Below are positions 9,058 through 18,800 of a DNA stretch of 64,000 bases, one piece after another. The translations under genes were made by a program, and so were the position numbers. How positions within the stretch are numbered: position 1 is the first letter of the stretch; each line of letters begins with the position of its first letter. Source of the DNA: Chitinophagaceae bacterium (GTDB lineage: Bacteria > Bacteroidota > Bacteroidia > Chitinophagales > Chitinophagaceae); assembly GCA_003168265.1 (NCBI GenBank), contig PMSV01000011.1:70420-134419 (forward strand), in the 5' to 3' direction. The notes below the pieces were generated by a model. That model searched no databases and was not told the origin of the DNA. It saw only the letters and a list, made by a program, of their open reading frames with translations.

Positions 9058-10338
9058 TTAAAGCACGAACATTCCGACCCCTGCGGCAAACATCAGCAAG
9101 GTAGTGATCCCTACCATAATGAAGTTGTACCATGGGCTGGGCTGTCCTTCCATGATTTTTCCGTCACGGGCAACAAGCAGGATTGCGGTAAGTAGAAAGG
9201 GGGCAAGTAAACCATTAACAACAGCGGACCAGTAAAGGGCGTCTACTGGCTTTATACCAAAGAAATTGAGTACAATGCCGATAAGCACAGAAATGCCAAT
9301 GACAATATAGAACGCTGTCGCCTGTGGGAATTTCTTATTCAGCCCTAGAGGCTTCCTGAATACCTCGCAAAAAGCATAAGCAGCAGATCCGGCAAGAGTC
9401 GGAATAGCCAAAAATCCAACAGCGACAATACCCACGGTATATAATAGAGTGGCAAAATTGCCCGCCAGAGGACGGAGGGCAAGAGCAACTTCTTTTGAAG
9501 AGGATATATTTACGATACCATGCTTGTGTAAGGTCAATGCGGTGGTTAGGATGATAAAAAACATGACAAGATTGGATAAGAGGGTGCCAGTTAAAACATC
9601 TGTCCTGCGGTCTTTTATTTCTATCTCAGTTGCGTTTTTCCTTGCCTTGTCTGTATTTTTCCCCTGACTTTTCTCTTCCTCCACCTCCTGTGCCGATTGC
9701 CAGAAAAAAAGATAGGGGCTGATAGTAGTACCGAGGATTGCCACGACCATTTCAAGTATTTTTTTATTGCTGATATCAGGCAATGAAAAAGAGTCACGTG
9801 CAACCTGGGACCAGTCCGGGCGAATGATAAAGGCGGTGATCACATAAGCAAACAATGCAAGGGCAAGCCATTTCAATACGCTTTCGATCCTGGAATATTT
9901 AAATTTTATTATAGAGTAAATGATGGCGAATCCAAAAAATAAAACGAAAACATGATAATTAAGTCCTGTTAATAAGGTCATGGAATCGCCCATACCGGAA
10001 AGGTCTGCCCCTATATTAACAGCGTTTGCGGCAAAAAGCGAAATACAAAAAAGGCTGAGTATGGCTTTGGAAAATTTCTTCGAGAGTGCGCTGCCAAGGC
10101 CTGCTCCCGTAACCATTCCGATACGCGCACACATCAACTGGACCGCCGCCATCATCGGCCAGGTCAACCAAGCCATCCAAAGCAGAGAAGTGCCGAGTTG
10201 CGCTCCCGCCATAGAATAGGTCACAATACCGGAGGGGTCATCATCGGCAGCACCTGTAACCAATCCAGGTCCTAGTTTTAGCAGGAAACGTTTAAACAGG
10301 TTGGGCCGGCCTTTCTCGTCGCTGTTTTTCATGATCAT
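9058..10338 (-). CDS. Divergent NRAMP-family divalent metal transporter
   Basis: A 426-residue multi-pass membrane protein of the NRAMP superfamily. The first helix has GLVTGAADDDPSG (26-37), where canonical Mn/Fe NRAMPs have DPGN. The sixth-helix motif, MPH in classical members, reads ISPY (206-209), so the metal-coordinating methionine is replaced. A long charged cytosolic loop (about 218-248, rich in E/K) follows helix 6. The overall helix pattern is intact, so it is probably a functional transporter with altered ion preference. The substrate is not inferable from sequence alone; some methionine-less relatives carry Mg2+. Confidence 0.85.
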   Translation of the reverse strand: MIMKNSDEKGRPNLFKRFLLKLGPGLVTGAADDDPSGIVTYSMAGAQLGTSLLWMAWLTWPMMAAVQLMCARIGMVTGAGLGSALSKKFSKAILSLFCISLFAANAVNIGADLSGMGDSMTLLTGLNYHVFVLFFGFAIIYSIIKFKYSRIESVLKWLALALFAYVITAFIIRPDWSQVARDSFSLPDISNKKILEMVVAILGTTISPYLFFWQSAQEVEEEKSQGKNTDKARKNATEIEIKDRRTDVLTGTLLSNLVMFFIILTTALTLHKHGIVNISSSKEVALALRPLAGNFATLLYTVGIVAVGFLAIPTLAGSAAYAFCEVFRKPLGLNKKFPQATAFYIVIGISVLIGIVLNFFGIKPVDALYWSAVVNGLLAPFLLTAILLVARDGKIMEGQPSPWYNFIMVGITTLLMFAAGVGMFVL

Positions 10339-10349
10339 TCGGTTAGTAA

Positions 10350-11234
10350 TCAGTTGCTTCTTTTAAGCTTCATGAATGAACTATGCTGGGTTTTAGTGAT
10401 AAGCGATTTAGTGAAAGCTGCCCCAAAATAAAGAATGATAGATGAATAATAAACCCAAAGCATGACGATGGCAATCGACGCAGTAGCCCCATAAGCGCTG
10501 GCAATGCTTGATTTCCCAAGATAAATCCCTATCAGCAATTTTCCGATCAGGAACAAAAAAGCGGTAAAAGCGCCTCCTTTGAATGCATCTTTCCATTTAA
10601 TATAGGCGTCGGGCAGCACTCTGAATATAACTGCAAACAATATCGATATAATGAAAAAAATAAAAATTAAATTCAATGCATAAAAAAGATAGATCATATA
10701 TTGAGGGAAATAAATCTTTAATCTTTGGCTAAGCAGTTCTATTAAAGAGCTGATTGTTAGCGAAACAAGCAGTATGAAAGCTACGCTGCCCAATAAGGAA
10801 AAAGACCAGGCATAATTGACAATAAGTTTTAGCCAGGCTTTATCTTTAGGCTTTGGCTTGATTGCCCACATGAAATTTATTGAGCCCTGTATTTCTGAGA
10901 ACACTCCGGAAGCTCCGATTAGCAGAACGCAAAACCCTATAATGCTCCCAATTAAAGAATGATTCGTTTTTTGAATATTGATGATGATACGTTCAATTTG
11001 CAATGCGGCATCATTTCCCACAAGGCCGCTGATCTGCGAATATACTTTGCCTTGCACCGCCTGTTTTCCATAAAGCAAACCTGCTACTGAAATGATGACA
11101 ATTAAAAATGGGCACAGCGAAAAAAATGTATAATAAGAAAGCGAAGCGCTCAGCTTGAGGGCATTACTGTCTGTAAAAAGAAGGAATGTAATTTTTAATA
11201 GGTCAAAATAGCTCTTTATTTTTTTTAAAACCAT
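10350..11234 (-). CDS. YihY/BrkB family inner-membrane protein
   Basis: A 294-residue protein with about six membrane segments and the YihY signature: ALKLSASLSYYTFFSLCPFLIVIISVAGLLYG near the N-terminus, the internal FRVLPDAYIKWKDAFKGGAFTAFLF and a C-terminal AYGATASIAIVMLWVYYSSIILYFGAAF. The family was once called ribonuclease BN, which is now considered wrong; its actual role is undefined. It lies 11 bp upstream of the NRAMP gene on the same strand, so the two are probably co-transcribed. Confidence 0.92.
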   Translation of the reverse strand: MVLKKIKSYFDLLKITFLLFTDSNALKLSASLSYYTFFSLCPFLIVIISVAGLLYGKQAVQGKVYSQISGLVGNDAALQIERIIINIQKTNHSLIGSIIGFCVLLIGASGVFSEIQGSINFMWAIKPKPKDKAWLKLIVNYAWSFSLLGSVAFILLVSLTISSLIELLSQRLKIYFPQYMIYLFYALNLIFIFFIISILFAVIFRVLPDAYIKWKDAFKGGAFTAFLFLIGKLLIGIYLGKSSIASAYGATASIAIVMLWVYYSSIILYFGAAFTKSLITKTQHSSFMKLKRSN

Positions 11235-11296
11235 ATTTAAAGTTAATGGATGCCAATAGCTTTTCTATAAATAGTGTAGAAATTTTTGCTCAATGA

Positions 11297-11842
11297 TTAT
11301 TTTGCAGTTCTTTGTACAGGCACTTCCAGATTGATGGTTATTGGGCTCCCGACTGAGCCGCCGTCTTTGCCAATATGGTAATCTTCTCTTTTTATGACAA
11401 ACTGGCCTTTAAAAGTCCGCGTATTTCCGGCAGGAGAAAAAGTGAAGGGTATTTCTATAGGTTTTGTTACATCTTTCAGGGTCAGTTGGCCAAAGGCCTT
11501 ATATCCATTAGCATCTTTTTCAATTTTTGTTGATTTGAAGCTGATCGTAGGAAACTTATCCGTATTTAACCATTCTTCTTTCTTACGAAGATCACTATTG
11601 CGAAGGGCTATTCCCGTCTTCACCGATTTCGCGTCAATGCTTGCTGAAATAGAGCTCGCAGACAGATCTTTTTCATCAAATTTGATCGAAGACTTTAGCC
11701 CGGAAAAACTTCCGTTAACATCTCCAAAAGGGCCTTTTATCTTAAATGTCATTTTTGCCTTCGCAACAACCGGATTCCAATTTCTTTCGATAGGTAACGC
11801 AAAAATAAATGTGGAAAGAGCGCCGAACAATATGAATTTCAT
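11297..11842 (-). CDS. YceI family periplasmic protein
   Basis: A 181-residue protein with a short signal peptide (MKFILFGALSTFIFALP) and a YceI lipocalin-like beta-barrel. The body shows KAKMTFKIKGPFGDVNGSFSGLKSSIKFD, SISASIDAKSVKTGIALRNSDLRKKEEWLNTDKFPTISFKST and a final KREDYHIGKDGGSVG. Family members bind isoprenoid chains in the periplasm. A second, cytoplasmic-looking YceI gene occurs at 53383-53919. Confidence 0.93.
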   Translation of the reverse strand: MKFILFGALSTFIFALPIERNWNPVVAKAKMTFKIKGPFGDVNGSFSGLKSSIKFDEKDLSASSISASIDAKSVKTGIALRNSDLRKKEEWLNTDKFPTISFKSTKIEKDANGYKAFGQLTLKDVTKPIEIPFTFSPAGNTRTFKGQFVIKREDYHIGKDGGSVGSPITINLEVPVQRTAK

Positions 11843-11923
11843 ATAAACTTTTTACTTTTTAGTTGCAAAATCTATGCGGTAATGAATTCCGCCTGAATAA
11901 AAATAGAGAGGGCAATAGTGGGT

Positions 11924-13465
11924 TTAAATTTCCACAGTCCTCAGACCCATGACCTTGTTTAGAAAGGCCTTCAACCTATACAGTTCCCCGCCGATATAAG
12001 AAATATGATTATCCGGACGCAAAAGGACATAAAAATCGCTTTTCTCCCCAAAAATAGCTGGAGGCACAATTTTCAAACGGTGCATCTCGAATGGTATCCG
12101 AAGTCCATTGATATATTCCTTTTCAATCGTTATCTCGCCGAAACAGAGGATCTTAAATACCGGTGCTGTCAGAAGATCGTAAACAGATCTTCCGTCGGCT
12201 GTAATGAAATAGGGCATCCGGTCGCCGCTCTTTACATGACCAATCGCGTTCTTTTCAGTAAGCCAACTCTCCGGATAGGCAATGCCTGTCTGGGAAATCA
12301 GCGGGAAGACCTTCTTCCTTGCAAAGCTGCTCCCCGACACTTCTTTTGCCAGAAATGGGAAAATATGCTGCCGGAAAAAATTCCAGAATAAATTGGTGCC
12401 TGCCATCATATCAAAGAGACGATCAGTAGTCTTGAGAAGGTGAGCTGCATTTTGAATTCGTTCTGTCGAATAGCAGGTCAGGACTTCCGGATCAATCTGC
12501 CCTCTCAATACAAAAGCCAGCTTCCACGCCAGGTTATAGCCATCCTGGATCCCCGTATTCATGCCTTGTCCCCCTGCAGGTGTGTGTATATGTGCCGCAT
12601 CACCACAAATAAAGCACCTTTCCTTTGAAAAGGCAATGGCCCTTCGGCTGCTGACCTTATAAGTGGAGAACCATTTCAATTCCTTAAACTCAAGAGGGCA
12701 TCCGACATCCTTGAGGATTGAGCCTTCAATGTCGCTAAACGAGACCTGCTGATCCCGCATGCCATCCCCAGGAATTATGCCGACAATCCGGTAATGCCCT
12801 TCGCCTTCCATTGAAAAGAAAAGAATGAACCCCTTGACGGTCAGGAAGAAATAGAATTCTTTTTTTTGCATTACCGGGCTTTTGAGCACCACATCGGCAA
12901 CATAAAAAAGCTTAGTCTCAGTGTCTCCCTCAAAGGGAAGCCCGAGTTGGTTGCGAACCAGGCTATGGGCTCCGTCACAACCGACCAGATATTGCGCTTC
13001 AATCATTTGCTCCTGGCCACTACTATCCCGGTAATAGGCGGCCACAGCGCTTGTGCTTTGCTCGAAATGCAGTAGTTCCGATCCCCAGTATACAGCTTGC
13101 CCTTTTCCCTGCAAAAGTTCACATAGAATCTTCTCTGTCCGGCTCTGCTCCAGGGTAAGCACAAAGGGAAACTCACTTATCCCCTCTCCTAGTCCGGAAA
13201 TGTCGACCCTCGCTTTTAGCTCTCCACCACTCATGAGGTTAAGTGCCTTTACAGGCTGGCCTTCGGCGATAGCTCGATCGGAGATGCCAAGCTCCTTGAA
13301 GATCTCCAATGTCCGGGCATGAACAGCCAGCGCTTTTGAGAGGTTGGTTGCTTGCCTGTTCTTTTCGATGATGATGAAACTGACCCCGTAGCGCAAAAGC
13401 TGTGCAGCCAGGCTCAGACCGCTCGGGCCCGCACCAACGATTATCACCTCCGTTTTGTTGTTCAT
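11924..13465 (-). CDS. FAD-dependent aromatic-type monooxygenase (PHBH-like)
   Basis: About 513 residues from the preferred ATG at 13465 (MNNKTEVIIVG); an upstream ATG at 13495 would add ten residues. The Rossmann dinucleotide motif is VGAGPSGLSLAAQL, followed by the acidic end IEKN. The second FAD motif is CFICGDAAHIHTPAGGQGMNTGIQDGYNLAWKLA. These place it with class A flavoprotein hydroxylases (PF01494), which include phenol and para-hydroxybenzoate hydroxylases and antibiotic-modifying monooxygenases. The C-terminal thioredoxin-like domain is short. The substrate is unknown. Confidence 0.88.
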   Translation of the reverse strand: MNNKTEVIIVGAGPSGLSLAAQLLRYGVSFIIIEKNRQATNLSKALAVHARTLEIFKELGISDRAIAEGQPVKALNLMSGGELKARVDISGLGEGISEFPFVLTLEQSRTEKILCELLQGKGQAVYWGSELLHFEQSTSAVAAYYRDSSGQEQMIEAQYLVGCDGAHSLVRNQLGLPFEGDTETKLFYVADVVLKSPVMQKKEFYFFLTVKGFILFFSMEGEGHYRIVGIIPGDGMRDQQVSFSDIEGSILKDVGCPLEFKELKWFSTYKVSSRRAIAFSKERCFICGDAAHIHTPAGGQGMNTGIQDGYNLAWKLAFVLRGQIDPEVLTCYSTERIQNAAHLLKTTDRLFDMMAGTNLFWNFFRQHIFPFLAKEVSGSSFARKKVFPLISQTGIAYPESWLTEKNAIGHVKSGDRMPYFITADGRSVYDLLTAPVFKILCFGEITIEKEYINGLRIPFEMHRLKIVPPAIFGEKSDFYVLLRPDNHISYIGGELYRLKAFLNKVMGLRTVEI

Positions 13466-13501
13466 GCCAATACTAGTGAAAAAAATGTGCCGCATTGAAG
13501 A

Positions 13502-15802
13502 CTAAAATGGATAACCAATCCCCAGATTGAATACAAGGTTTTGGCTCCTCCAGTTCCCGCTTCCAAAATCGATTTGGTTTATGACCCACCTCTGTCCTTC
13601 GGGCAGATAGGGCTTGCGTAAAGGAAAGGCAACATCCAACCGTAAGATCAATATAGAAATGTCGAAACGCAGGCCAACGCCGGTACCTACCGCAAGCTGC
13701 TGCAGGAATTGGCCGTTGAACTGGCCTCCGGGTCTCGAAGTATCTGCATTGTACAACCAGACATTCCCAGCATCTACAAAAATTGCACCGTTCACAATGC
13801 TGAACAATTTTACCCGGAGCTCCGTATTAAGCTCGAGCTTTATATCTCCCGTCTGATCGGGCAAAAAATTACTCTGGTCTGCTGGCTCGTAAGTGCCTGG
13901 GCCGACAGAGCTGCTTCGGAACGCACGCAGACTGTTTGTGCCTCCAACAAAAAATTGCTTCACAAAGGGCAATGCTGTTGAGTTCCCGTAAGGATAGCCA
14001 AAACCTACATCAATCCTGTTTGCCCAGACCGTATTCCCCTCTTTATGATAATACCGAAAATCAGTTTCAACGCGCACATATTGCGCAAAGTCAAGTCCGA
14101 AAACATATTTCGTATTTCCATCTTTTGCATCTGCCCCACTCAGCAACCCCGCAATATTGCCCGACAAGTCAAGATTCCCATTAAAGTAAATTGCATTCCT
14201 CGGTTGTTTTCCGACAAGCTGATTATAAGTAAAATTATACGTTGAACCGAGTATGAATTGTTTTTGAACCGCTAGTAACAATGTCGGATTATTAATTGCG
14301 CTATCAATATATTCCTGAGTAATATTTGATGGTTGAACATACGTGATGGCGATAGGATTGAGCTGATGTTCCATTCTTGCGCTTTTTTTCCACTCATACC
14401 CGAATTCAGTGCGGAAGCTGTTGAGTGTGAACAACCTTTCCTTCCTTAAATAATCATAACCCAGTTCAATAGTTGTTTTGGGGACAAAAGCGCCGGTGGT
14501 ATTCAAATTAATAATAGGTATGATAAAACGGGGGAAAGATAACTTATTATCAAGGCCTGTCCGATAAGTGTTATACCCGTTCTGTGTAGAACTGAATTGC
14601 ACTTCAAAGCCGCCATAAACATTGATACTGAGAACTTCTCCTGCTTTAAAGGTATTTCTGTTGCTCCATCCAACAGTTACCTGTGAACCCGCAAGATTAT
14701 CTGATTTTGTTGTGCCAAATATTTCGGCATAAATTGATCTTTTAGGCAACGGAGTGAGATAATAAAAGCTGTTTAGCATTGGTGAATCCGCTCCCTGGTC
14801 TACTTCAAAACGATTTCTCACAAATTTAAATAGATTCAGATTGATGAGCCTGCTTAGCGTGACATTAACATTGCTGCGGGTATAAATATCTCCCGGATTG
14901 AATCTCAGCATCTCACCAAACAATCCAGGTCTGAATATATGCGCCGAATCAATCAGGTAATAGTTTTTGTATTTTACCGCCTGTTGCCTGCTTGTGTCAT
15001 TACCCGAACCAATTAAACTATAATTTGAAAAAATAAATATGTCTTTAATATGGAATATGCGTTGAGCATTCCCTGGGATTCCCTGTTTTTCATGTATATA
15101 AATCTTTACTGTGTGATTCCCAAGATTGCTATCAGCGTCGACAATCAAATAATCCGGGCTAAAAAAATAGAAACCCTTTTCTTTAAGATCCGCATCAATC
15201 CTTATCCTTTCTAATTTAATTACATCCAGGTCAAAGGGTTTACCCCTTTTTAATAATGTTTCTGAAAAACCAATTGTCATCGCTTTATTAAGCGAAGAAC
15301 TATCTTTCTCCAAAATCACCTCCTGGATAGTATACTGAATGCCGGTCTGGACCTGATAAACCGCTCTTGCTATTTTTTGTTTTATAACTGTATCTCCATA
15401 GACAAAAGCTTGAAAATATCCCTTGTTCTGCAAATAGCTTTGAATTACTTTGGCATTATATTCAATATCCACATTACTGGCAAGCACTGGGGCCTCACCA
15501 AATTTATTTTTAAGCCAGCCGAATGGGGAGGACTGTTTTTTAGGATGCCCGGCAATATTATAAGCATATAATTTTACACGAAGTCCGAGTATTTTGCTAT
15601 TTGGCCTGGGGCGGGTAAGTGAGAGCAAATCACTGGTCAAATTTTTATTTTGCTTATGGCTAAGTCTGGAACTATCCATTTTAATCTTTGCGCCTGTATA
15701 GAGTGCATCATTAGCAGGCAAATATTTCAGGTTATTGCATGATGCTAAAATCAAAGCTATCTGCGAGATAAATAAGCGATTTGATTTTTTGAACAACGCC
15801 AT
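13502..15802 (-). CDS. tamL: TamL: lipoprotein-type TamA/Omp85 outer-membrane protein
   Basis: A 766-residue Omp85 family protein. The N-terminus ends in a lipobox LASC (Cys22), so it is a lipoprotein, the feature of the Bacteroidota TamA variant called TamL. POTRA-like segments occupy roughly residues 35-330. The C-terminal 16-strand barrel region includes the Omp85 loop-6 signature in FVGGTNSLRAFRSSSVGPG and the closing QNLVFNLGIGYPF with a terminal aromatic residue. It works with TamB in inserting or transporting outer-membrane components. It lies 3 bp downstream of tamB on the same strand and is certainly co-transcribed. Confidence 0.93.
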   Translation of the reverse strand: MALFKKSNRLFISQIALILASCNNLKYLPANDALYTGAKIKMDSSRLSHKQNKNLTSDLLSLTRPRPNSKILGLRVKLYAYNIAGHPKKQSSPFGWLKNKFGEAPVLASNVDIEYNAKVIQSYLQNKGYFQAFVYGDTVIKQKIARAVYQVQTGIQYTIQEVILEKDSSSLNKAMTIGFSETLLKRGKPFDLDVIKLERIRIDADLKEKGFYFFSPDYLIVDADSNLGNHTVKIYIHEKQGIPGNAQRIFHIKDIFIFSNYSLIGSGNDTSRQQAVKYKNYYLIDSAHIFRPGLFGEMLRFNPGDIYTRSNVNVTLSRLINLNLFKFVRNRFEVDQGADSPMLNSFYYLTPLPKRSIYAEIFGTTKSDNLAGSQVTVGWSNRNTFKAGEVLSINVYGGFEVQFSSTQNGYNTYRTGLDNKLSFPRFIIPIINLNTTGAFVPKTTIELGYDYLRKERLFTLNSFRTEFGYEWKKSARMEHQLNPIAITYVQPSNITQEYIDSAINNPTLLLAVQKQFILGSTYNFTYNQLVGKQPRNAIYFNGNLDLSGNIAGLLSGADAKDGNTKYVFGLDFAQYVRVETDFRYYHKEGNTVWANRIDVGFGYPYGNSTALPFVKQFFVGGTNSLRAFRSSSVGPGTYEPADQSNFLPDQTGDIKLELNTELRVKLFSIVNGAIFVDAGNVWLYNADTSRPGGQFNGQFLQQLAVGTGVGLRFDISILILRLDVAFPLRKPYLPEGQRWVINQIDFGSGNWRSQNLVFNLGIGYPF

Positions 15803-15805
15803 ACT

Positions 15806-18800
15806 TTACTCATTTTCGCCATCGCCTGTGTTCTGCGGTTTACCCTTATTTGCCTTTAGCTCCTTTGCTTTGTTCTGAAATATTTCTTTGAAATGGTTGT
15901 AATCTATTGTGATGATAAAGCCCATTCCCGTTTCTACAACATATCCTTCAATGACATCATCATAGTCATTCTTTCTGTAAGCTCTTAAAAGGTAGCGGCC
16001 ATCCTTGCTCAATTTATAGTCGATTGCCATGTTGCCTGCGAAATTATTCGATTGTTGATTAGCATTCACATTCTGAGGGCCTTCCAGCTCAAAATCAGGA
16101 CCAACGCTCACTTTGAGCCTGTCGTTCAGTAATTGTTTGGAAACTGCAACATTCAGGTCAGCCCGGCTCTGCAACTGTCCCGTTGTATAATCATCTGTTG
16201 ATTCAAGGTCAAAATTTATATCGACTCCGTGTATTAGATTTGTTGCGAGCCGATTCAATTGTTGTGAAAGGATTCTGCTAACGCTTTGTCTGACAAGGCT
16301 CCCGGCATTGACTCCCGGCTCGCTGCTTGCAAAAGGATCATCACCGGCAAATCTGTTCAATAATAACAATGCAAAAACCTGTTTATTCATTTCTCCCTGA
16401 TCCTGTCGCAACATTTGGAGTCTCGCCTGAACTAAATTGACGACTTCAGTTGAAACAGCCGTTGCTTTATCAGCCGGCAGCACAATATCAAAGCTAATTT
16501 CAGGCTTCAGCAATTCACCCTTCATTTTCAGATATACATAAAAAGGCAGTTTTTGAAGATAAGCATTTGTATTTGAAACCTGCGAGATCTGATCGCTCAC
16601 AAGATCGATCGGTGAAGTATTAGCTATGTAAATCGCATTGATATTAAGGTTCGCTTTAGTGGGCTCTCCTGTCCATGTAATGGTGCTTCCATTCTGGATT
16701 TCAAATTTCCTATGTAGTAAACTAAATGTCAAATCATAAGAACCATGTGTTAATTGATAAGTACCGGATAATGTGGTATTGCCGCTTTTATCGATTCCGC
16801 CGGTTAATCTTGCTGTTCCTTTTGCAATTAAATTATCGCCGTTTCCCTGATCAACAACAAGCGCTAATTCTGCGCTGCTATCAATAATAATATTGGCAGA
16901 AAGATCAAGTCCTCTCATAGCAGACTTCTCCAATGAATCACCGGCAATTGAGTCCTGACCTGATGATCTCATATCAACAAAACGAACAATGCCATGCCTT
17001 TCTTCAATGCCTGGCTCTTCCTGAGGTAATACAACAGTCAGTTTTGTTTTATTATTGATATGAATGGTCCCATCTGCAGTCATGTTCAGTTCTGTTCCCT
17101 TAATACGAAGGTCGGAATTGAAAAACAAGCGGCCATAATACAATTTATTATCACGTTGGGTGCTGTTCAATGCCTGAAAATTATTTGCATCAAGGGAAAG
17201 GTTAAATTGATAATGTTTATAATCGCTTGTGCTAATATTTCCATCCAGGAACATTTTGTTCCTTGCCGAATCAAGGATCGTAAACTTATCAAAATTTATG
17301 CCCTCATTGTCAACTTCAAATTTTTGCCCATCGATAAAAAAATAGCTATTCAGCATAGCCGGGATTATGCCTGCCTTCTCAAAAGCAAGATATCCATTGA
17401 TCACGGGCCTATCAATCGTCCCCTTAATTGAGAATTTTCCATTAACAGAACCAGAAGCACTTTTCAATGCGCCTCCCGAAGCACCCGCAACCGAATTAAG
17501 TTCAAGCTTGCTTATTTCAAGATTAAAATTAAAATTGCTATTATTATCCTGCTTTACGAAATAATCCCCCTTCAATGCAACATCATTGCCACGTCCTGTA
17601 ATAGTAACATCAGCCGAATATTTATTCTCTTTCGTATTGCTGACTTTCAAACCAATATCCCCAACTGTATCTTTATAAACACTTAAATTTTGAATGGCCA
17701 GATCACTGGTAAAGGTCGGGTTTGCTGTTGCATTCCTGACAATAACATTCCCATTCAGCTCTCCATTTGCCAATAAAGAATCTGTTCCTGCAAAACCGCT
17801 AATGGTCGAAATCATAAATTTATTGAACTTGATTTCAATAGATGAATCATTTTCATTTGAAAGGCTGTTAATATCTAATTCTTCTGAACCCTTCTTCAGA
17901 TTAAAATTATTCGCTATCAGTTTTGAACCCGAATACTCGATAGAATTATTTTCTGCAACCTCCCATTTTTCATAGTTTAGTAATAGTTTTTCAGGCTTTA
18001 AGGAAAATAAGTATTCACCGGAATCCTTCTTTTGAAATAATCCGGCAATATGATATTCATCCTTCGCCGCTTTATTCTGCACATTCAATGCAAAATCTAT
18101 TTTATTATCCGAAATTGAAGCGCCAACTGAAGTATTATATATGGAAAGGCTTTTTCCACTGACTAATTGCCCAAGAGTCAATAGCACAACCAATTTCCCG
18201 GACTGAGGCTTTGCATGAAATTTCAAATTTTGTATTCTCTTATCGCCATAAATGATTAAAGGAATATTCAGGTCAGTATTCCAGCCATTATCAGATGTGT
18301 AATGCCCTCCAAAATGAATAGGGTCAAGTCTTTCAAGTGCGGGGAAAAATGTTTTAAGAAGAGGCCTGTTAAAAACATTTACAGAAACCGTAAAATCATA
18401 AGGCATCGTTGTGGATATTGTATCCCGGTTTTCAAAATACGGGTCAAATATTTGTTGAAAAACTGTACCCAATTCTGAAACATTATAATGCCCGTTTATC
18501 CCGGCATTCAGGACTTCGGTATATAAGTTGATAAATTCTCCGCTATCCGTTTGGCCTGAAGACAGTTTTATAGTATCTAAGCTTATTTTTCGGCCTTTCA
18601 CAAAAAGGGAAGAATTCTCAATCACTAATTGCCCTTCCAAATGATCAGGGTCGCTTACAGGGAAATCTGCGTTGATAATTCCTTGATAAGCAATATCATC
18701 TGTTGAAAAATGAAGGGCTTTCGTTTTAATGCTGTCTATAACAAAGGAAAGTCTTACAGCCGGATACTTCTTGGTAAAATCCGCCGAACCATCAAATTTT

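Noticed and set aside
8900-9133. 77-codon frame over the NRAMP 3' end
   Set aside because: Overlaps the transporter in another frame with low-complexity composition.
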